From contig JBEHYF010000005.1 of NCBI GenBank assembly GCA_048498315.1, positions 22,208 to 86,207 on the forward strand: a stretch of 64,000 nt of DNA, given 5' to 3'. This document shows positions 16,064 through 26,827 of this stretch, piece by piece. A program made the translations under genes and the position numbers. A model generated the notes under the pieces. It made no database searches and was not told the origin of the DNA. It saw only the letters and a program-made list of their open reading frames with translations. Positions within the stretch are counted from its first letter, which is position 1. Every line of letters starts with the position of its first letter. The DNA comes from Actinoallomurus sp048498315. GTDB taxonomy: Bacteria > Actinomycetota > Actinomycetes > Streptosporangiales > Streptosporangiaceae.

Positions 16064-17494
16064 GTGCCGAAGGACGACGACCTCACCTCTGACCAGCACG
16101 CGGCGGTCGGCGAGCTGCTGCGCCGCGTCACCCCGCTCGCCGAGGCCCTCGGCCGCCGGTTCGCCGCGGCCGGCCACGAGCTGGCACTCGTCGGCGGGCC
16201 GGTCCGCGACGCCCTGCTCGGGCGTACGGTCAGCGACCTCGACTTCACGACCGACGCCCACCCCGAGGAGGTGCTCCGCATCGTCGAGGGCTGGGCGGAC
16301 GCCGTGTGGACGATCGGCATCGAGTTCGGCACGGTGGGCCTGCGCAAGGGCGACCACCAGCTCGAGATCACGACGTACCGCAGCGAGGCCTACGACCCGA
16401 AGTCGCGCAAGCCCGCGGTCGCCTACGGCACCTCGCTCGGGGACGACCTCGCCCGCCGCGACTTCGCGGTGAACGCCATGGCCGCCCGGCTGCCCGGATA
16501 CGACTTCGTCGACCTGTACGGCGGCCTGCGCGATCTGCGCGACAAGCTGATCCGCACGCCGGGCCGGCCGGAGGACTCCTTCGGCGACGACCCCCTGCGC
16601 ATGCTGCGCGCGGCCCGCTTCGCCGCCCAGCTCGGCTTCACGGTCGCCCCGCCCGTCGTCGCCGCGATGACCGAGATGGCCGGCCGCATCGAGATCGTCT
16701 CCGCCGAGCGGATCCGCGACGAGCTGTCCAAGCTGATCTGCGCCGCGCATCCGCGTGCCGGCCTGGCCCTGCTCGTCGACACCGGCCTGGCCGACCGGGT
16801 GCTGCCCGAGCTGCCCAAGCTCCGCCTGGAGATCGACGAGCACCACCGGCACAAGGACGTCTACGAGCACTCCCTGATCGTCCTGGACAAGGCCATCGCC
16901 CAGGAGGACGACGGCCCCGACCTCATCCTGCGGCTGGCCGCGCTCCTGCACGACATCGGCAAACCGAAGACCCGCTCGTTCGTGCCCGGCGGCCGCGTGA
17001 CGTTCCACCACCACGAGGTGGTCGGCGCCGCGATGGCCCGCAGCCGCCTCACCGCCCTGCGCTACCCCAAGGATGTCGTCAATGACGTGTCCCGGCTGGT
17101 CGAGCTGCACCTGCGCTTCCACGGGTACGGCACCGGGGAGTGGACCGACTCGGCGGTGCGCCGCTACGTGCGCGACGCCGGTCACCTGCTGCCCCGGCTG
17201 CACAAGCTCACCCGCGCCGACTGCACCACCCGCAACCGCCGCAAGGCCGCGGCGCTCGCCCGCACCTACGACGACCTCGAACGCCGGATCACCCGCCTGG
17301 AGAAGGAAGAGGAGCTGGCGAAGATCCGCCCGGAGCTCGACGGCAACGAGATCCAGCAGATCCTCGGCATCAAGCCCGGCCCCGCCGTCGGGCGCGCCTA
17401 CAAGTTCCTGCTCGACCTGCGCCTCGACCGCGGGCCGATCGGTAAGGAGGCCGCCGCCGAGGCGCTGCGCGAATGGGCGCGCGGCCAGGAGTGA
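16064..17494 (+). CDS. pcnA: CCA tRNA nucleotidyltransferase
   Basis: This enzyme adds or repairs the 3' CCA of tRNAs. The class II nucleotidyltransferase head has LALVGGPVRDALLGRTVSDLD FTTDA (catalytic Asp-x-Asp) about residues 39-65. It is followed by RRDFAVNAMAARLPG, the GDDPLRMLRAARFAAQLGF helix and an HD-type domain with LAALLHDIGKPKTR near 310. Length (476 residues from GTG 16064) fits the actinobacterial PcnA/RelA-like CCA enzymes. GTG 16064 is chosen because VPKDDDL begins the conserved region; ATG-like 16028 is an alternative. The same gene (Rv3907c) flanks the murJ cluster in mycobacteria. Confidence 0.94.
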   Translation: MPKDDDLTSDQHAAVGELLRRVTPLAEALGRRFAAAGHELALVGGPVRDALLGRTVSDLDFTTDAHPEEVLRIVEGWADAVWTIGIEFGTVGLRKGDHQLEITTYRSEAYDPKSRKPAVAYGTSLGDDLARRDFAVNAMAARLPGYDFVDLYGGLRDLRDKLIRTPGRPEDSFGDDPLRMLRAARFAAQLGFTVAPPVVAAMTEMAGRIEIVSAERIRDELSKLICAAHPRAGLALLVDTGLADRVLPELPKLRLEIDEHHRHKDVYEHSLIVLDKAIAQEDDGPDLILRLAALLHDIGKPKTRSFVPGGRVTFHHHEVVGAAMARSRLTALRYPKDVVNDVSRLVELHLRFHGYGTGEWTDSAVRRYVRDAGHLLPRLHKLTRADCTTRNRRKAAALARTYDDLERRITRLEKEEELAKIRPELDGNEIQQILGIKPGPAVGRAYKFLLDLRLDRGPIGKEAAAEALREWARGQE

Positions 17495-17556
17495 CGCCGC
17501 GCCGTTCGCCGGGGTGGCCTGCGGCGACGTCGGCGATGGTGCGATCATCGGTTCGC

Positions 17557-18831
17557 ATGGCACCCGAGGAGCTGCTCGCGTTCGACCGCGAGCACATCTG
17601 GCATCCCTACGCGTCCAGCCCCGCGGCCACGCCCGTGCACGCGGTGACCTCGGCCCGGGGGGCCTGCCTGACGCTCGCCGACGGCCGGCGGCTCGTCGAC
17701 GGCATGGCGTCCTGGTGGGCCGCGATCCACGGGTACGCCCACCCCGTGCTCGACGCCGCCATCACCCGTCAGCTCGGCGACATGGCGCACGTCATGTTCG
17801 GCGGCCTCACGCACGCACCCGCCGTACGGCTGGCGCGGCTGCTGGTGCGCATCACGCCGGAGCCGCTGACGAAGGTGTTCTTCGCCGATTCCGGGTCGGT
17901 GTCCGTCGAAGTCGCGATCAAGATGGCGCTGCAGTACTGGCGGTCGCGCGGCCGCCCCGGCAAGAGCAGGCTGTGCACCGTCCGCGGCGGCTACCACGGC
18001 GACACCTTCGGCGCGATGGCGGTCTGCGACCCGGTCGGCGGCATGCACCACCTGTTCGCCGACGTGCTGCCGCGGCACGTCTTCGCGCCGCCGCCGCCCG
18101 CCGGGTTCGAGGACGGCTACGCGGCCGAGCTGGCCGCCCTGGTCGAATCGCACGCGGGCGAGCTGGCCGCGATCATCGTCGAGCCGGTCGTGCAGGGCGC
18201 CGGCGGCATGCGCTTCTACCACCCCGAGTACCTCCGGCTGTTCCGGGACCTCGCCGACGCCTTCGACACGCTGCTGATCTTCGACGAGATCGCCACCGGT
18301 TTCGGGCGCACCGGGACGCTGTTCGCCGCCGGGCACGCCGACGTGTCGCCGGACATCATGTGCGTAGGCAAAGCGCTGACCGGCGGTTACCTGACGATGG
18401 CGGCGACGCTGTGCACGGACCGGGTGGCCCGCGGCATCAGCGACGGTGAGGCCGGCGTGCTCATGCACGGCCCGACCTTCATGGCCAATCCGCTGGCTTG
18501 TTCCGTCGCGACGGCGTCCGTCGAGCTGCTGCTGGAACGTGACTGGCAGGCCGAGGTCGCGCGGATCGAGCATCTGCTCATCACCGGACTCGAACCCGCG
18601 CGGGGTCTGCCCGGTGTCGCGGACGTGCGGGTGCTGGGCGCGATCGGAGTGATCGAGACGGTGCGGCCGGTCGACGTCGCCGCCGTGCAGGACACCGCGA
18701 TGGCGCACGGCGTGTGGCTGCGCCCGTTCCGCAACCTGATCTACACGATGCCGCCGTACGTCTGCACGCCCGCGGAGATCGGCCAGATCACCACCGCCAT
18801 GGTCGCCGCCGCCGGAACCGCCGCTCCCTGA
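17557..18831 (+). CDS. bioA: Adenosylmethionine-8-amino-7-oxononanoate aminotransferase
   Basis: BioA makes 7,8-diaminopelargonate in biotin synthesis, with SAM as amino donor and PLP as cofactor. The 424 residues show the typical HIWHPYASS near residue 10, DGMASWWAAIHGYAHP near 45, VFFADSGSVSVEVAIKMALQ, VRGGYHGDTFGAMAVCDP, LIFDEIATGFGRTGTLFA (PLP-binding Asp) and CVGKALTGGYLTMAATL (PLP Lys). ATG 17557 is used; the 28 residues before it in frame lack conservation. No bioF, bioD or bioB is nearby, so biotin genes must be elsewhere. It starts 62 bases after pcnA. Confidence 0.95.
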   Translation: MAPEELLAFDREHIWHPYASSPAATPVHAVTSARGACLTLADGRRLVDGMASWWAAIHGYAHPVLDAAITRQLGDMAHVMFGGLTHAPAVRLARLLVRITPEPLTKVFFADSGSVSVEVAIKMALQYWRSRGRPGKSRLCTVRGGYHGDTFGAMAVCDPVGGMHHLFADVLPRHVFAPPPPAGFEDGYAAELAALVESHAGELAAIIVEPVVQGAGGMRFYHPEYLRLFRDLADAFDTLLIFDEIATGFGRTGTLFAAGHADVSPDIMCVGKALTGGYLTMAATLCTDRVARGISDGEAGVLMHGPTFMANPLACSVATASVELLLERDWQAEVARIEHLLITGLEPARGLPGVADVRVLGAIGVIETVRPVDVAAVQDTAMAHGVWLRPFRNLIYTMPPYVCTPAEIGQITTAMVAAAGTAAP

Positions 18832-18920
18832 CGGCGCCGCGCCGCCGTCCGGACGGCCCGCCGTACGGTCCGCCCGATCGTCGCCCGGCCCCGCCCGCAG
18901 CCCCTGGGCCGTTTCCCCTG

Positions 18921-18950
18921 TGGTCGTCTCAGCGGTGGTCGTCTCAGCGG
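18921..18950. repeat. 15-base tandem duplication at the 3' end of the MFS gene
   Basis: TGGTCGTCTCAGCGG occurs twice head to tail (18921-18935 and 18936-18950). Each copy contains the minus-strand stop TGA of the MFS gene; the first in translation order is used. The duplication therefore added 3' untranslated sequence. Confidence 0.85.
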
Positions 18951-20254
18951 TGGCCGGCGGCCGGGCGGGCCACGGCCGGTTCGGGGCGGGCGCTGCGCCG
19001 GACGACGCTGTACGCGATGGCGGCCAGCGTGTAGCCGCCGCCGATCAGGGCCAGAGCCGGGTACGAGCGGCCGGTGGGCGGCAGCATCGCCGCCGCGACC
19101 GCGAACCCGGCGACGTACAGGCCATTGAAGATCATGTCGTAGAAGGAGAAGACCCGGCCGCGGTAGGCGTCGGCCACGGTCGTCTGCACGATCGTGTCCA
19201 CGCACAGCTTCACGCCCTGCGCCATCAGGCCGAGCACGAACGCACCGGCGACGTAGGGGGAACGGGCGAACGGCGCGGCGAACACCAGCTCGGCGACGGC
19301 CGCGATGCCGAGCTGCGCGGCGATCCAGGTCTCCTTGCGGATCCGCTCGGTGACCGTAGGGGTGACCACGGCGGCGAGGAAGTATCCGGCGCCCGACACG
19401 ACGAGCACGAGCGCGAACCCGCCCATCCCGGCCGTGACGCTGTCCGAGAAATAGTTGCGGAACAGCAGCACCGTCATGATCGTCGCGATGCCGTAGAGGA
19501 AGCGGTGCGCGCCGATGGCGCCGAGCGCGGCGGCGGCCGGGCGCCGCTCCCGCACGTGCCGCGCGCCGTCGAGCAGGCCGTGCACGACCTCGCGCAGCGC
19601 CTCGCGGGTGCGCGGCGGCGCGGCGCCGGCCTCCGGGCCGAGCAGGTCGCGGTCCATCGTGGTCGCGGCGAGCGCGGTGAACACATACGCCAGCGCGGCG
19701 GCGAGCAGCACCAGCGCGGTGCCGTGGCGGTCGGCGCCGAACGCCAGCCGCAGCAGGTAGCCGGCGCCCGCACCGCCGAAGGTCATCATCGTGCCGGAGG
19801 TGACCGACACGGCGTTGGCCGTGATCAGCTCGGGCTCGGACACGACCCGGGGCAGCGCGGCGGACAGCGCGGACAGGAAGAACCGGTTGATCGCCAGCAC
19901 GGTGAGCGCGGCGAGAAAGAACGGCATGCCGTCGTCGCCGCGGGCGAGCAGCGCGGCGGTCACGACGACCGCGAGCGCGCGCAGCAGCGGCGCGAACGCG
20001 AGGATCTGGCGGCGCCGCCAGCGGTCGATGAACACCCCGGCGAACGGGCCGAGGATGGAGTAGGGCAGCAGCAGCACGGCCGCGGTCGCCGCCGCCTCGG
20101 CCGCGGTGGCCTGCTGCTCGGGAGAGAACAGGACGTATCCGGCCACGCCGACCTGGAAGACGCCGTCGGCCAGCGCCGAGACGACCCGTGTGGCGAGGAG
20201 GCGCCGGAAGCCCTGCCCCCGGATCACCAGGTGCAGGTCGGCGGCGTAGGACAC
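18944..20254 (-). CDS. MFS transporter
   Basis: A 436-residue integral membrane protein with about 12 hydrophobic segments. The MFS cytoplasmic loop 2-3 motif appears as GPFAGVFIDRWRRRQILAF near residue 70. The second half has GRVFSFYDMIFNGLYVAGF near 375. The N-terminus (RLLATRVVSALADGVFQVGV) resembles the enterobactin-exporter/DHA3-like group (MFS_3 type), in which substrates are drugs or metabolites. Substrate unknown. The gene is convergent with bioA, with 112 bases between them, and 15 bases are duplicated around its stop. Confidence 0.9.
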   Translation of the reverse strand: MSYAADLHLVIRGQGFRRLLATRVVSALADGVFQVGVAGYVLFSPEQQATAAEAAATAAVLLLPYSILGPFAGVFIDRWRRRQILAFAPLLRALAVVVTAALLARGDDGMPFFLAALTVLAINRFFLSALSAALPRVVSEPELITANAVSVTSGTMMTFGGAGAGYLLRLAFGADRHGTALVLLAAALAYVFTALAATTMDRDLLGPEAGAAPPRTREALREVVHGLLDGARHVRERRPAAAALGAIGAHRFLYGIATIMTVLLFRNYFSDSVTAGMGGFALVLVVSGAGYFLAAVVTPTVTERIRKETWIAAQLGIAAVAELVFAAPFARSPYVAGAFVLGLMAQGVKLCVDTIVQTTVADAYRGRVFSFYDMIFNGLYVAGFAVAAAMLPPTGRSYPALALIGGGYTLAAIAYSVVRRSARPEPAVARPAAGHR

Positions 20255-20367
20255 GCTGCCAGCCTAACGGTCCCCGCTGGGCGACCCGTTCCGGGCAGGC
20301 GCCGGGAAGGGCGTCCGGGATGGCGACCGGGGAGGTGTCCGGGAAGACGTCGTGCCGGGGAAGGGAA

Positions 20368-20408
20368 GAGGCCGCCCGGCGGAGCGCGGGGCTCCGGCAG
20401 GCGGCCTC
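20368..20408 (-). terminator. Hairpin terminator after the peptide transporter operon
   Basis: GAGGCCGCC (20368-20376) pairs with GGCGGCCTC (20400-20408), and an inner GGAGC/GCTCC pair lies in the loop. The hairpin starts 17 bases beyond the stop of the last permease gene. Confidence 0.75.
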
Positions 20409-20424
20409 GACCGGGCGGTGCCGG

Positions 20425-21384
20425 TCACTCGACGCGGACGCGGGGGTCCAGGAACGAGTAGCCGATGTCCACGATGAGGTTCGCCACGACCACGAACAGC
20501 GCCGTCAGCAGCGTCACGCCCAGAATCACCGGCGTGTCGCCCTGCACGATCGAGTTGTAGACGAGCTGGCCGATGCCCTGCAGGCCGAACACCTTCTCGG
20601 TGACGATCGTCGAGCCGATCAGCGCGCCGAGGTCGACGCCGAGCTGGGTGACCACCGGGGTCAGCGCGGCCCGCAGGCCGTGCCGGTAGATGACCCGCCG
20701 CTCCGACAGGCCCTTGGCCCGCGCGGTGCGGATGTAGTCCTCGCCGAGGACGTCCATCATCGACCCGCGGGTGAGCCGCGTGTAGGTGGCGACGATGAGG
20801 AACGCCAGCGCGATCCACGGCAGCATCATGTGCTGCAGGAAGCCGGTGAAGTCGTCGAACGGTGAGACGTACTGCCCGGTCTGGAACAGGTGGATGCCGA
20901 TGTCGCCGAACTTCGTGATGAAGAAGAACGGCAGCAGCAGCGCCATGAGGAACGGCGGGATCGACAGCCCGATCAGCACGAACACCGTCGAGACGCGGTC
21001 GAGGACGCTCCGGGCGCGGGTGGCGCTGAGCACGCCCGTCATGATGCCGCCCACGAACCACAGCACCGCGGCGCCGAACACCAGCCACAGCGTGGCCGGC
21101 AACCGGTCGGCGATCAGCGACGACACCTTCGACTGGGTGACGTAGGAGTAGCCCAGGTTCCCGGTGAAGGTATTGCGCAGGAAGTCCCAGTACTGGACGA
21201 GGAACGGCCGGTCGAGGCCGAGGTTGTGCTGGATCTGCTGCACCGTCGCCGTGGACGCCCGCGGGCCGGCGATCACGCGCGCCACCGGCGTCGGAGCCAG
21301 GTGGAGCAGGCAGAAGACGGTGGTCGTGACCAGCCACAGGACGAGGACGCCGAACAGGATCCGCCGGATGATGAATCGGAACAT
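20425..21384 (-). CDS. Oligopeptide ABC transporter permease, OppB/DppB type
   Basis: A 319-residue inner-membrane permease with six predicted segments. The N-terminus, FRFIIRRILFGVLVLWLVTT, and the first periplasmic loop with NLGLDRPFLVQYWDF are typical of DppB. The EAA loop that meets the ATPases is seen as YIRTARAKGLSERRVIYRHG near 225. It is the last gene of the SBP-OppD-OppF-OppC-OppB set, seven bases after oppC. It would form the channel with OppC. Peptide preference cannot be read from the permease. Confidence 0.93.
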   Translation of the reverse strand: MFRFIIRRILFGVLVLWLVTTTVFCLLHLAPTPVARVIAGPRASTATVQQIQHNLGLDRPFLVQYWDFLRNTFTGNLGYSYVTQSKVSSLIADRLPATLWLVFGAAVLWFVGGIMTGVLSATRARSVLDRVSTVFVLIGLSIPPFLMALLLPFFFITKFGDIGIHLFQTGQYVSPFDDFTGFLQHMMLPWIALAFLIVATYTRLTRGSMMDVLGEDYIRTARAKGLSERRVIYRHGLRAALTPVVTQLGVDLGALIGSTIVTEKVFGLQGIGQLVYNSIVQGDTPVILGVTLLTALFVVVANLIVDIGYSFLDPRVRVE

Positions 21385-21391
21385 CGCTGGC

Positions 21392-22350
21392 CTACTTTCG
21401 GCTGATGAGACGTTCGCTGCGCGGGTCGAACGCGTCGCGGATGCCGTCTCCGAGCAGGTTGAACGCCAGGGTGGTCAGCAGCAGCAGCCCGCCGGGCACG
21501 AACAGCAGCCACAGCGACGTGCGATAGTCGGCGTCGCCCAGCATGCTGCCCCAGCTCGGCATGGGCGGCTGGATGCCGACCCCGAGGAACGACAGCGTCG
21601 CCTCGAAGACGATCGACGTCGGCACCAGCAGCGAGGCGAGCACGGTGACCGGCGCGACCAGGTTCGGCAGGATGTCGATCCGCATGATGCGCCAGCGGCT
21701 CGCGCCCAGCGACCGGGCGGCCTCGATGAACTCCTTCTCCTTCAGCGACATGACCTGGCCGCGGACGATGCGGGCCATGGCCGCGAACGAGAAGAACGCG
21801 ATCACCGAGATCGTCACCACCATGCTGACCCACGTCGAGTGCGGCCGGAACGTCGTGGCGATCACGATGGCGACCAGCAGGTACGGGAAGGACAGCACGA
21901 CGTCCATGAACCGGGCGAGGACGGTGTCGACCGCGCCGCCGAGGAACCCGGCCAGCGTGCCGACCGTCACCCCGGTGATCGTGGCGAGCAGCGTCGCGGC
22001 CACGCCGACGACCAGCGAGATCCGGGCGCCGTACGCGGCGCGCACCAGCACGTCGCGGCCCAGCGGGTCGGCACCGAGCCAGAACTTCTTGTTCGGCCCC
22101 ACCGGCAGGCCCCACGAGTCGCGGGCCTGGTCGGGGTACTGGGCGTAGTACGGGTGGTGCGTGATCGAGGCGATCAGCGGGGCGCAGATCGCGAACAGGA
22201 CGATGCACACCAGCACGACGACCGAGGCGACCGCCATCTTGTCGTGCATGAGCCGCGACATGGCCAGCCGGAACGGGCTGCGCCCCTCGATCCTGCGACC
22301 GGGCGCCTCGGCGTCGGCCGGGATGGTGTCGGCGGTGAGCTCGCTGAGAC

Positions 22351-22354
<4 letters not shown>
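21392..22354 (-). CDS. Oligopeptide ABC transporter permease, OppC/DppC type
   Basis: A 320-residue permease. After a cytoplasmic N-terminus comes SRLMHDKMAVASVVVLVCIV and the DppC hallmark WLGADPLGRDVLVRAAYGAR near 90. The EAA loop is FIEAARSLGASRWRIMRIDI near 205, and the C-terminus ends DGIRDAFDPRSERLISRK. ATG 22354 overlaps the OppF stop by four bases (ATGA), so translation is coupled; longer frames upstream are out-of-frame OppF sequence. Confidence 0.93.
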
Positions 22355-23423
<1,069 letters not shown>

Positions 23424-23427
<4 letters not shown>

Positions 23428-24461
23428 GTGATCACCTCCTTGCGGCCCTGCCTGGCGGCGGCGGTCCGCTGCTCCTCGGTCTCGGCGGTCAGGCCGACGG
23501 CCCGGTCCGGCAGCCAGCACGCGGACGCGTGGCCGGGGCCGACGGCCCGCAGCGGCGGCTCGTCGGTGCGGCACCGGTCCATGACGTACGGGCAGCGCGG
23601 GTGGAACGAGCACCCGGACGGCGGGTTGATCAGGCTCGGCGGCTGCCCGGCGATCGGCACCAGCCGGCCGCCGCGGGCGCTCACGCCGCTGGGGATCGAC
23701 CGGAGCAGGCCGGCCGTGTACGGGTGGTGCGGGCGGTAGTAGAGGGTGCGCCGGTCGGTGTGCTCGACCGGTTTGCCGGCGTACATGACCATGACGTCGT
23801 CGGCCAGGTCGGCGATGACGCCCAGGTCATGCGTGATCACGATGAGGGCGGTGTCGAGCTCGCGCTGCAGGCGCACCATCAGGTCGAGGATCTGTGCCTG
23901 CACGGTGGCGTCCAGCGCGGTCGTCGGCTCGTCCGCGATGATCAGCTTGGGGTTCAGCGCGAGCGCCATGGCGATCATCGCGCGCTGGCGCATGCCGCCG
24001 GAGAACTGGTGCGGGTAGTCGTCCACGCGGCGGTCGGGCTGCGGGATGCCGACCATGCCGAGCAGCTCGATCGCGCGCCCCCGCGCGGCGGCCTTGGAGA
24101 CGTCCGGCTCGTGCGTCCGGATCATCTCCACGATCTGCCAGCCGACCTTGAACAGCGGGTGCAGGCTGGACAGCGGGTCCTGGAAGATCATCGAGATCTG
24201 CGGGCCGCGGATGCGGCGGAGCCGGTCGGGACCCATCGAGAGCAGGTCCTCGCCTTCGAAGAGGGCCTGCCCGGAGACCTTCGCGCCCGGGGTGAGACCC
24301 ATGAGGGTCTGGGTGCTCACGCTCTTGCCGGAGCCGGATTCGCCGACGATGCCGAGCGTCTTCCCGCGGTCCACGCTGAACGTCACTCCGCGAACCGCCT
24401 GTACGACGCCGTCCGAGGTGTTGAAAGAGACCTTTAGGTCTTTGACCTCGAGAAGGCTCAT
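23424..24461 (-). CDS. Oligopeptide ABC transporter ATPase, OppD/DppD type
   Basis: A 345-residue ABC ATPase with Walker A GESGSGKSVST near 41, Q-loop MIFQDPLSSLHPLFKVG, signature FSGGMRQRAMIAMALA, Walker B KLIIADEPTTALD and H-loop VITHDLGVIADLAD. The OppD C-terminal Cys motif is GCSFHPRCPYVMDRC. ATG 24461 is preferred, since GGGGAGGACATG gives a close ribosome-binding site. The gene is 167 bases after the substrate-binding protein, leaving room for a processing or attenuation signal that lowers ATPase expression relative to the binding protein. Confidence 0.95.
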
Positions 24462-24628
24462 GTCCTCCCCTTCGGGAAGCAGGGATAGGGGCCGCACGTC
24501 GAGGTGAGGTGCGATCGAAGGTTACCCAGAGTGAGGATGTGGTCCGGACCGCGTCTCGCCCTCGGCATGGTCATGGCCGGGTACGCCCGCGTCCTGGCGG
24601 CGCACCCGGCCGTCTTACCAGGTCGGCT

Positions 24629-26413
24629 CTAGGAGAGCCATATGAGGCTGTAGTCGTACGTCTGGAACGCCGGGAGGAACTGGGCGCCCCGCACCCGCTT
24701 CGACTGGTACGTGGTGTAGGACTGTGTGATCAGCGGAACGATCGCCGCGTCCTGCATCACCAGCTTGTTGACCTGGAACCAGTCCTGCTGGGCCTCGGCC
24801 TGGGTCTGCGCCTGGTTCGCCTTGTCGATCAGGGCGTTGACCTGCGGGTTGTTGTAGTCGCCGTAGTCGACGGAGTTCGGGTCGTACTGGCGGCCGTCGA
24901 ACAGCGGCTGCAGGCCGGAACGGCCGTTGTTGCCGTACCAGTCCGGGCCCCAGCCCGGCGCCGCGATGTCCCACTTGCCGGCCTTGGCGTCGGCCGGGGT
25001 GACCAGCGTCTTGCCGTAGAAGTCGCCGTTGGTGTCCGGCGTCATCTGCACGGTGATGCCGCAGGCCTGCAGGTTCGCCTGGATCGACTGGGCGTTCTTC
25101 GGGTGGTTGCTGTTGGTGCGGTACGGGAACTTCAGCGTCAGCCCGTTCGGGTAGCCGGCCTGGGCGAGCATCTGCTTGCACTTGGCCGGGTCACCGGCGT
25201 CGTTCGGCGTCGGGTACGGGTTGAAGTCCGCCTGGTAGCCGACGTTGCCCGGGGCCACAGCCGAGTGCACCGGTTGCGCGATGTGCACGCCTCCGTAGTT
25301 CTTGGCGATCGCGGTCTTGTCGATCGCGTACTCGATCGCCTGCCGGACCTCCTTCTTCTTCAACGCGCCGCCGTCGTTCGGGCTGAGCAGGTTGAACACG
25401 ATGTACGGGTTCACGGCCGGGGTCTGCTGGATCCTGAACCGCGGGTCCTTGGCCTCGGCGAGTCGCGGGATCGCCGAGGTCGGCACCGGCTGGTCCCAGG
25501 CGAGATCGGCGGTGCCCTGCTCGATCTGCTGCTGCACCTGGTCGGGGGAGTCCTGGCCGAGGTCGATCTCGATGCGGTCGACGTAGGCCTTTCGCAGCTC
25601 ATCGGCGGCGGCGTCCCAGGCGGGGTCCCGTTCCAGGATGAACTTCTTCTCGCTGTAGGAGGTCATCTGGTACGGGCCGTCGGAGATCGTGTGCTCCCGG
25701 AACTCCTTGCTGTCCGGGATGTAGTTGTCGTACTCCTTCGGCGCCGCCGAGGCGAAGGACATGCCGATGATGTTCAGGAAGTCACCGGCGGGCCGCTTCA
25801 GCGTGACGACGAGGGTCTTGTCGTCCTTGGCCGTGTAGCCGGAGATGTCATGACTTTCCTGGTAAGCGGCCATCGCGCTGGCGGACTTCGGGTCCACCTT
25901 GGCGTAGCCCTTGCAGAAGTCCGCCATGCCGACGATCAGATCGGTGTAGTACGGCGCACCGGCGGGTGCCGCCGGGTTGCAGGTGCGCTTGAGCCCGCGG
26001 ACGAAATCGGCCGCGGTGACCGGCCGGGGCGGCCGGGTGTTCCACTTCAGGCCGTCCCGCAGCTTGATCGTATAGGTCTTCCCGTCGGCGCTGATGCCGC
26101 CGTTCTGCTTGGTCGGGATCTCCGCCGCGGCGTCCGGGACGATCGGGATGGTGTCCTGGAAATTGTTCGACGCCTTGTTCGTGAAGAGCGTGAGCGCCCA
26201 GTTCCGCGAGAAGCCCTGGTTCACGGCGCTGTACGCGCTCGCGGGGTCGATGTGGTCGGGCAGGGACGACCCGGAGATCTTCAGCGTGCCACCCTTCGTG
26301 GGCGTACCGTTGTCAGAGCCGCCGTTCGAGCCCCCTCCGCCACACGCGGCGAGGGTGACGGCGAGCGTGCCGATGGCGGCAGCCGCCTTCAACCCCGTCT
26401 TTTCGCTTGACAT
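24629..26413 (-). CDS. Oligopeptide-binding lipoprotein, SBP family 5
   Basis: The extracytoplasmic receptor of the importer, 594 residues. The signal peptide ends in a lipobox, VTLAACGGG, with the lipidated Cys at 24. SBP_bac_5 features include HIDPASAYSAVNQGFSRNWA near 55, YTIKLRDGLKWNT near 125 and VRQAIEYAIDKTAIAKNYGG near 365. It is the first gene of the operon. ATG 26413 gives a signal peptide of normal length. Two other in-frame starts upstream (such as 26500) would put 29 residues before it. Confidence 0.94.
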   Translation of the reverse strand: MSSEKTGLKAAAAIGTLAVTLAACGGGGSNGGSDNGTPTKGGTLKISGSSLPDHIDPASAYSAVNQGFSRNWALTLFTNKASNNFQDTIPIVPDAAAEIPTKQNGGISADGKTYTIKLRDGLKWNTRPPRPVTAADFVRGLKRTCNPAAPAGAPYYTDLIVGMADFCKGYAKVDPKSASAMAAYQESHDISGYTAKDDKTLVVTLKRPAGDFLNIIGMSFASAAPKEYDNYIPDSKEFREHTISDGPYQMTSYSEKKFILERDPAWDAAADELRKAYVDRIEIDLGQDSPDQVQQQIEQGTADLAWDQPVPTSAIPRLAEAKDPRFRIQQTPAVNPYIVFNLLSPNDGGALKKKEVRQAIEYAIDKTAIAKNYGGVHIAQPVHSAVAPGNVGYQADFNPYPTPNDAGDPAKCKQMLAQAGYPNGLTLKFPYRTNSNHPKNAQSIQANLQACGITVQMTPDTNGDFYGKTLVTPADAKAGKWDIAAPGWGPDWYGNNGRSGLQPLFDGRQYDPNSVDYGDYNNPQVNALIDKANQAQTQAEAQQDWFQVNKLVMQDAAIVPLITQSYTTYQSKRVRGAQFLPAFQTYDYSLIWLS

Positions 26414-26827
26414 GTACGCCCTCCATCCGGCCGTGCTGGCCGTCGTGGGGCACTGCATGACGTACTCACTGCGGCGTAGCCCTGGCGGCGCCTCCGCCAA
26501 TTGTTCCTCGTTTTTCTCTCACCGATCCCGGCGACACGGCCGGACGGATCCGATCCGGCGCGCGGCGCCGCCGATCCGTCCGTGGCGTACCCGGCCTACG
26601 AACGTGGCATCCGGACCGGCTGACGACAGGGTACGTTCCAGTCCCAAATGCGGGCGAAAGCGACAGTCCCTGAACGCGCCGGCGGACCTCGCCCGGAGTC
26701 CCGCGGACATGCGCGAGGGGCCCGCGCGCACCGCGTACGGACCCCCCACAGGGCTCATCCGTTTCCCGGACCGACCCTCTGACTCACCTGCCGCGCTGAA
26801 CGGCCGGGTTCGCCTCCTCGGCTCACC
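26414..26827. other. Intergenic region upstream of the peptide-transporter operon
   Basis: About 410 bases without a recognisable gene. It lies upstream of the binding-protein gene and downstream of ino1, both on the minus strand, so the operon promoter should be within it. An AT-richer tract is seen near 26500-26520. No clear operator was identified. Confidence 0.4.

Noticed and set aside
24509..26410. 633-codon open frame on the plus strand
   Set aside because: Antisense to the oligopeptide-binding lipoprotein gene, Val/Arg/Gly-rich, no domain.
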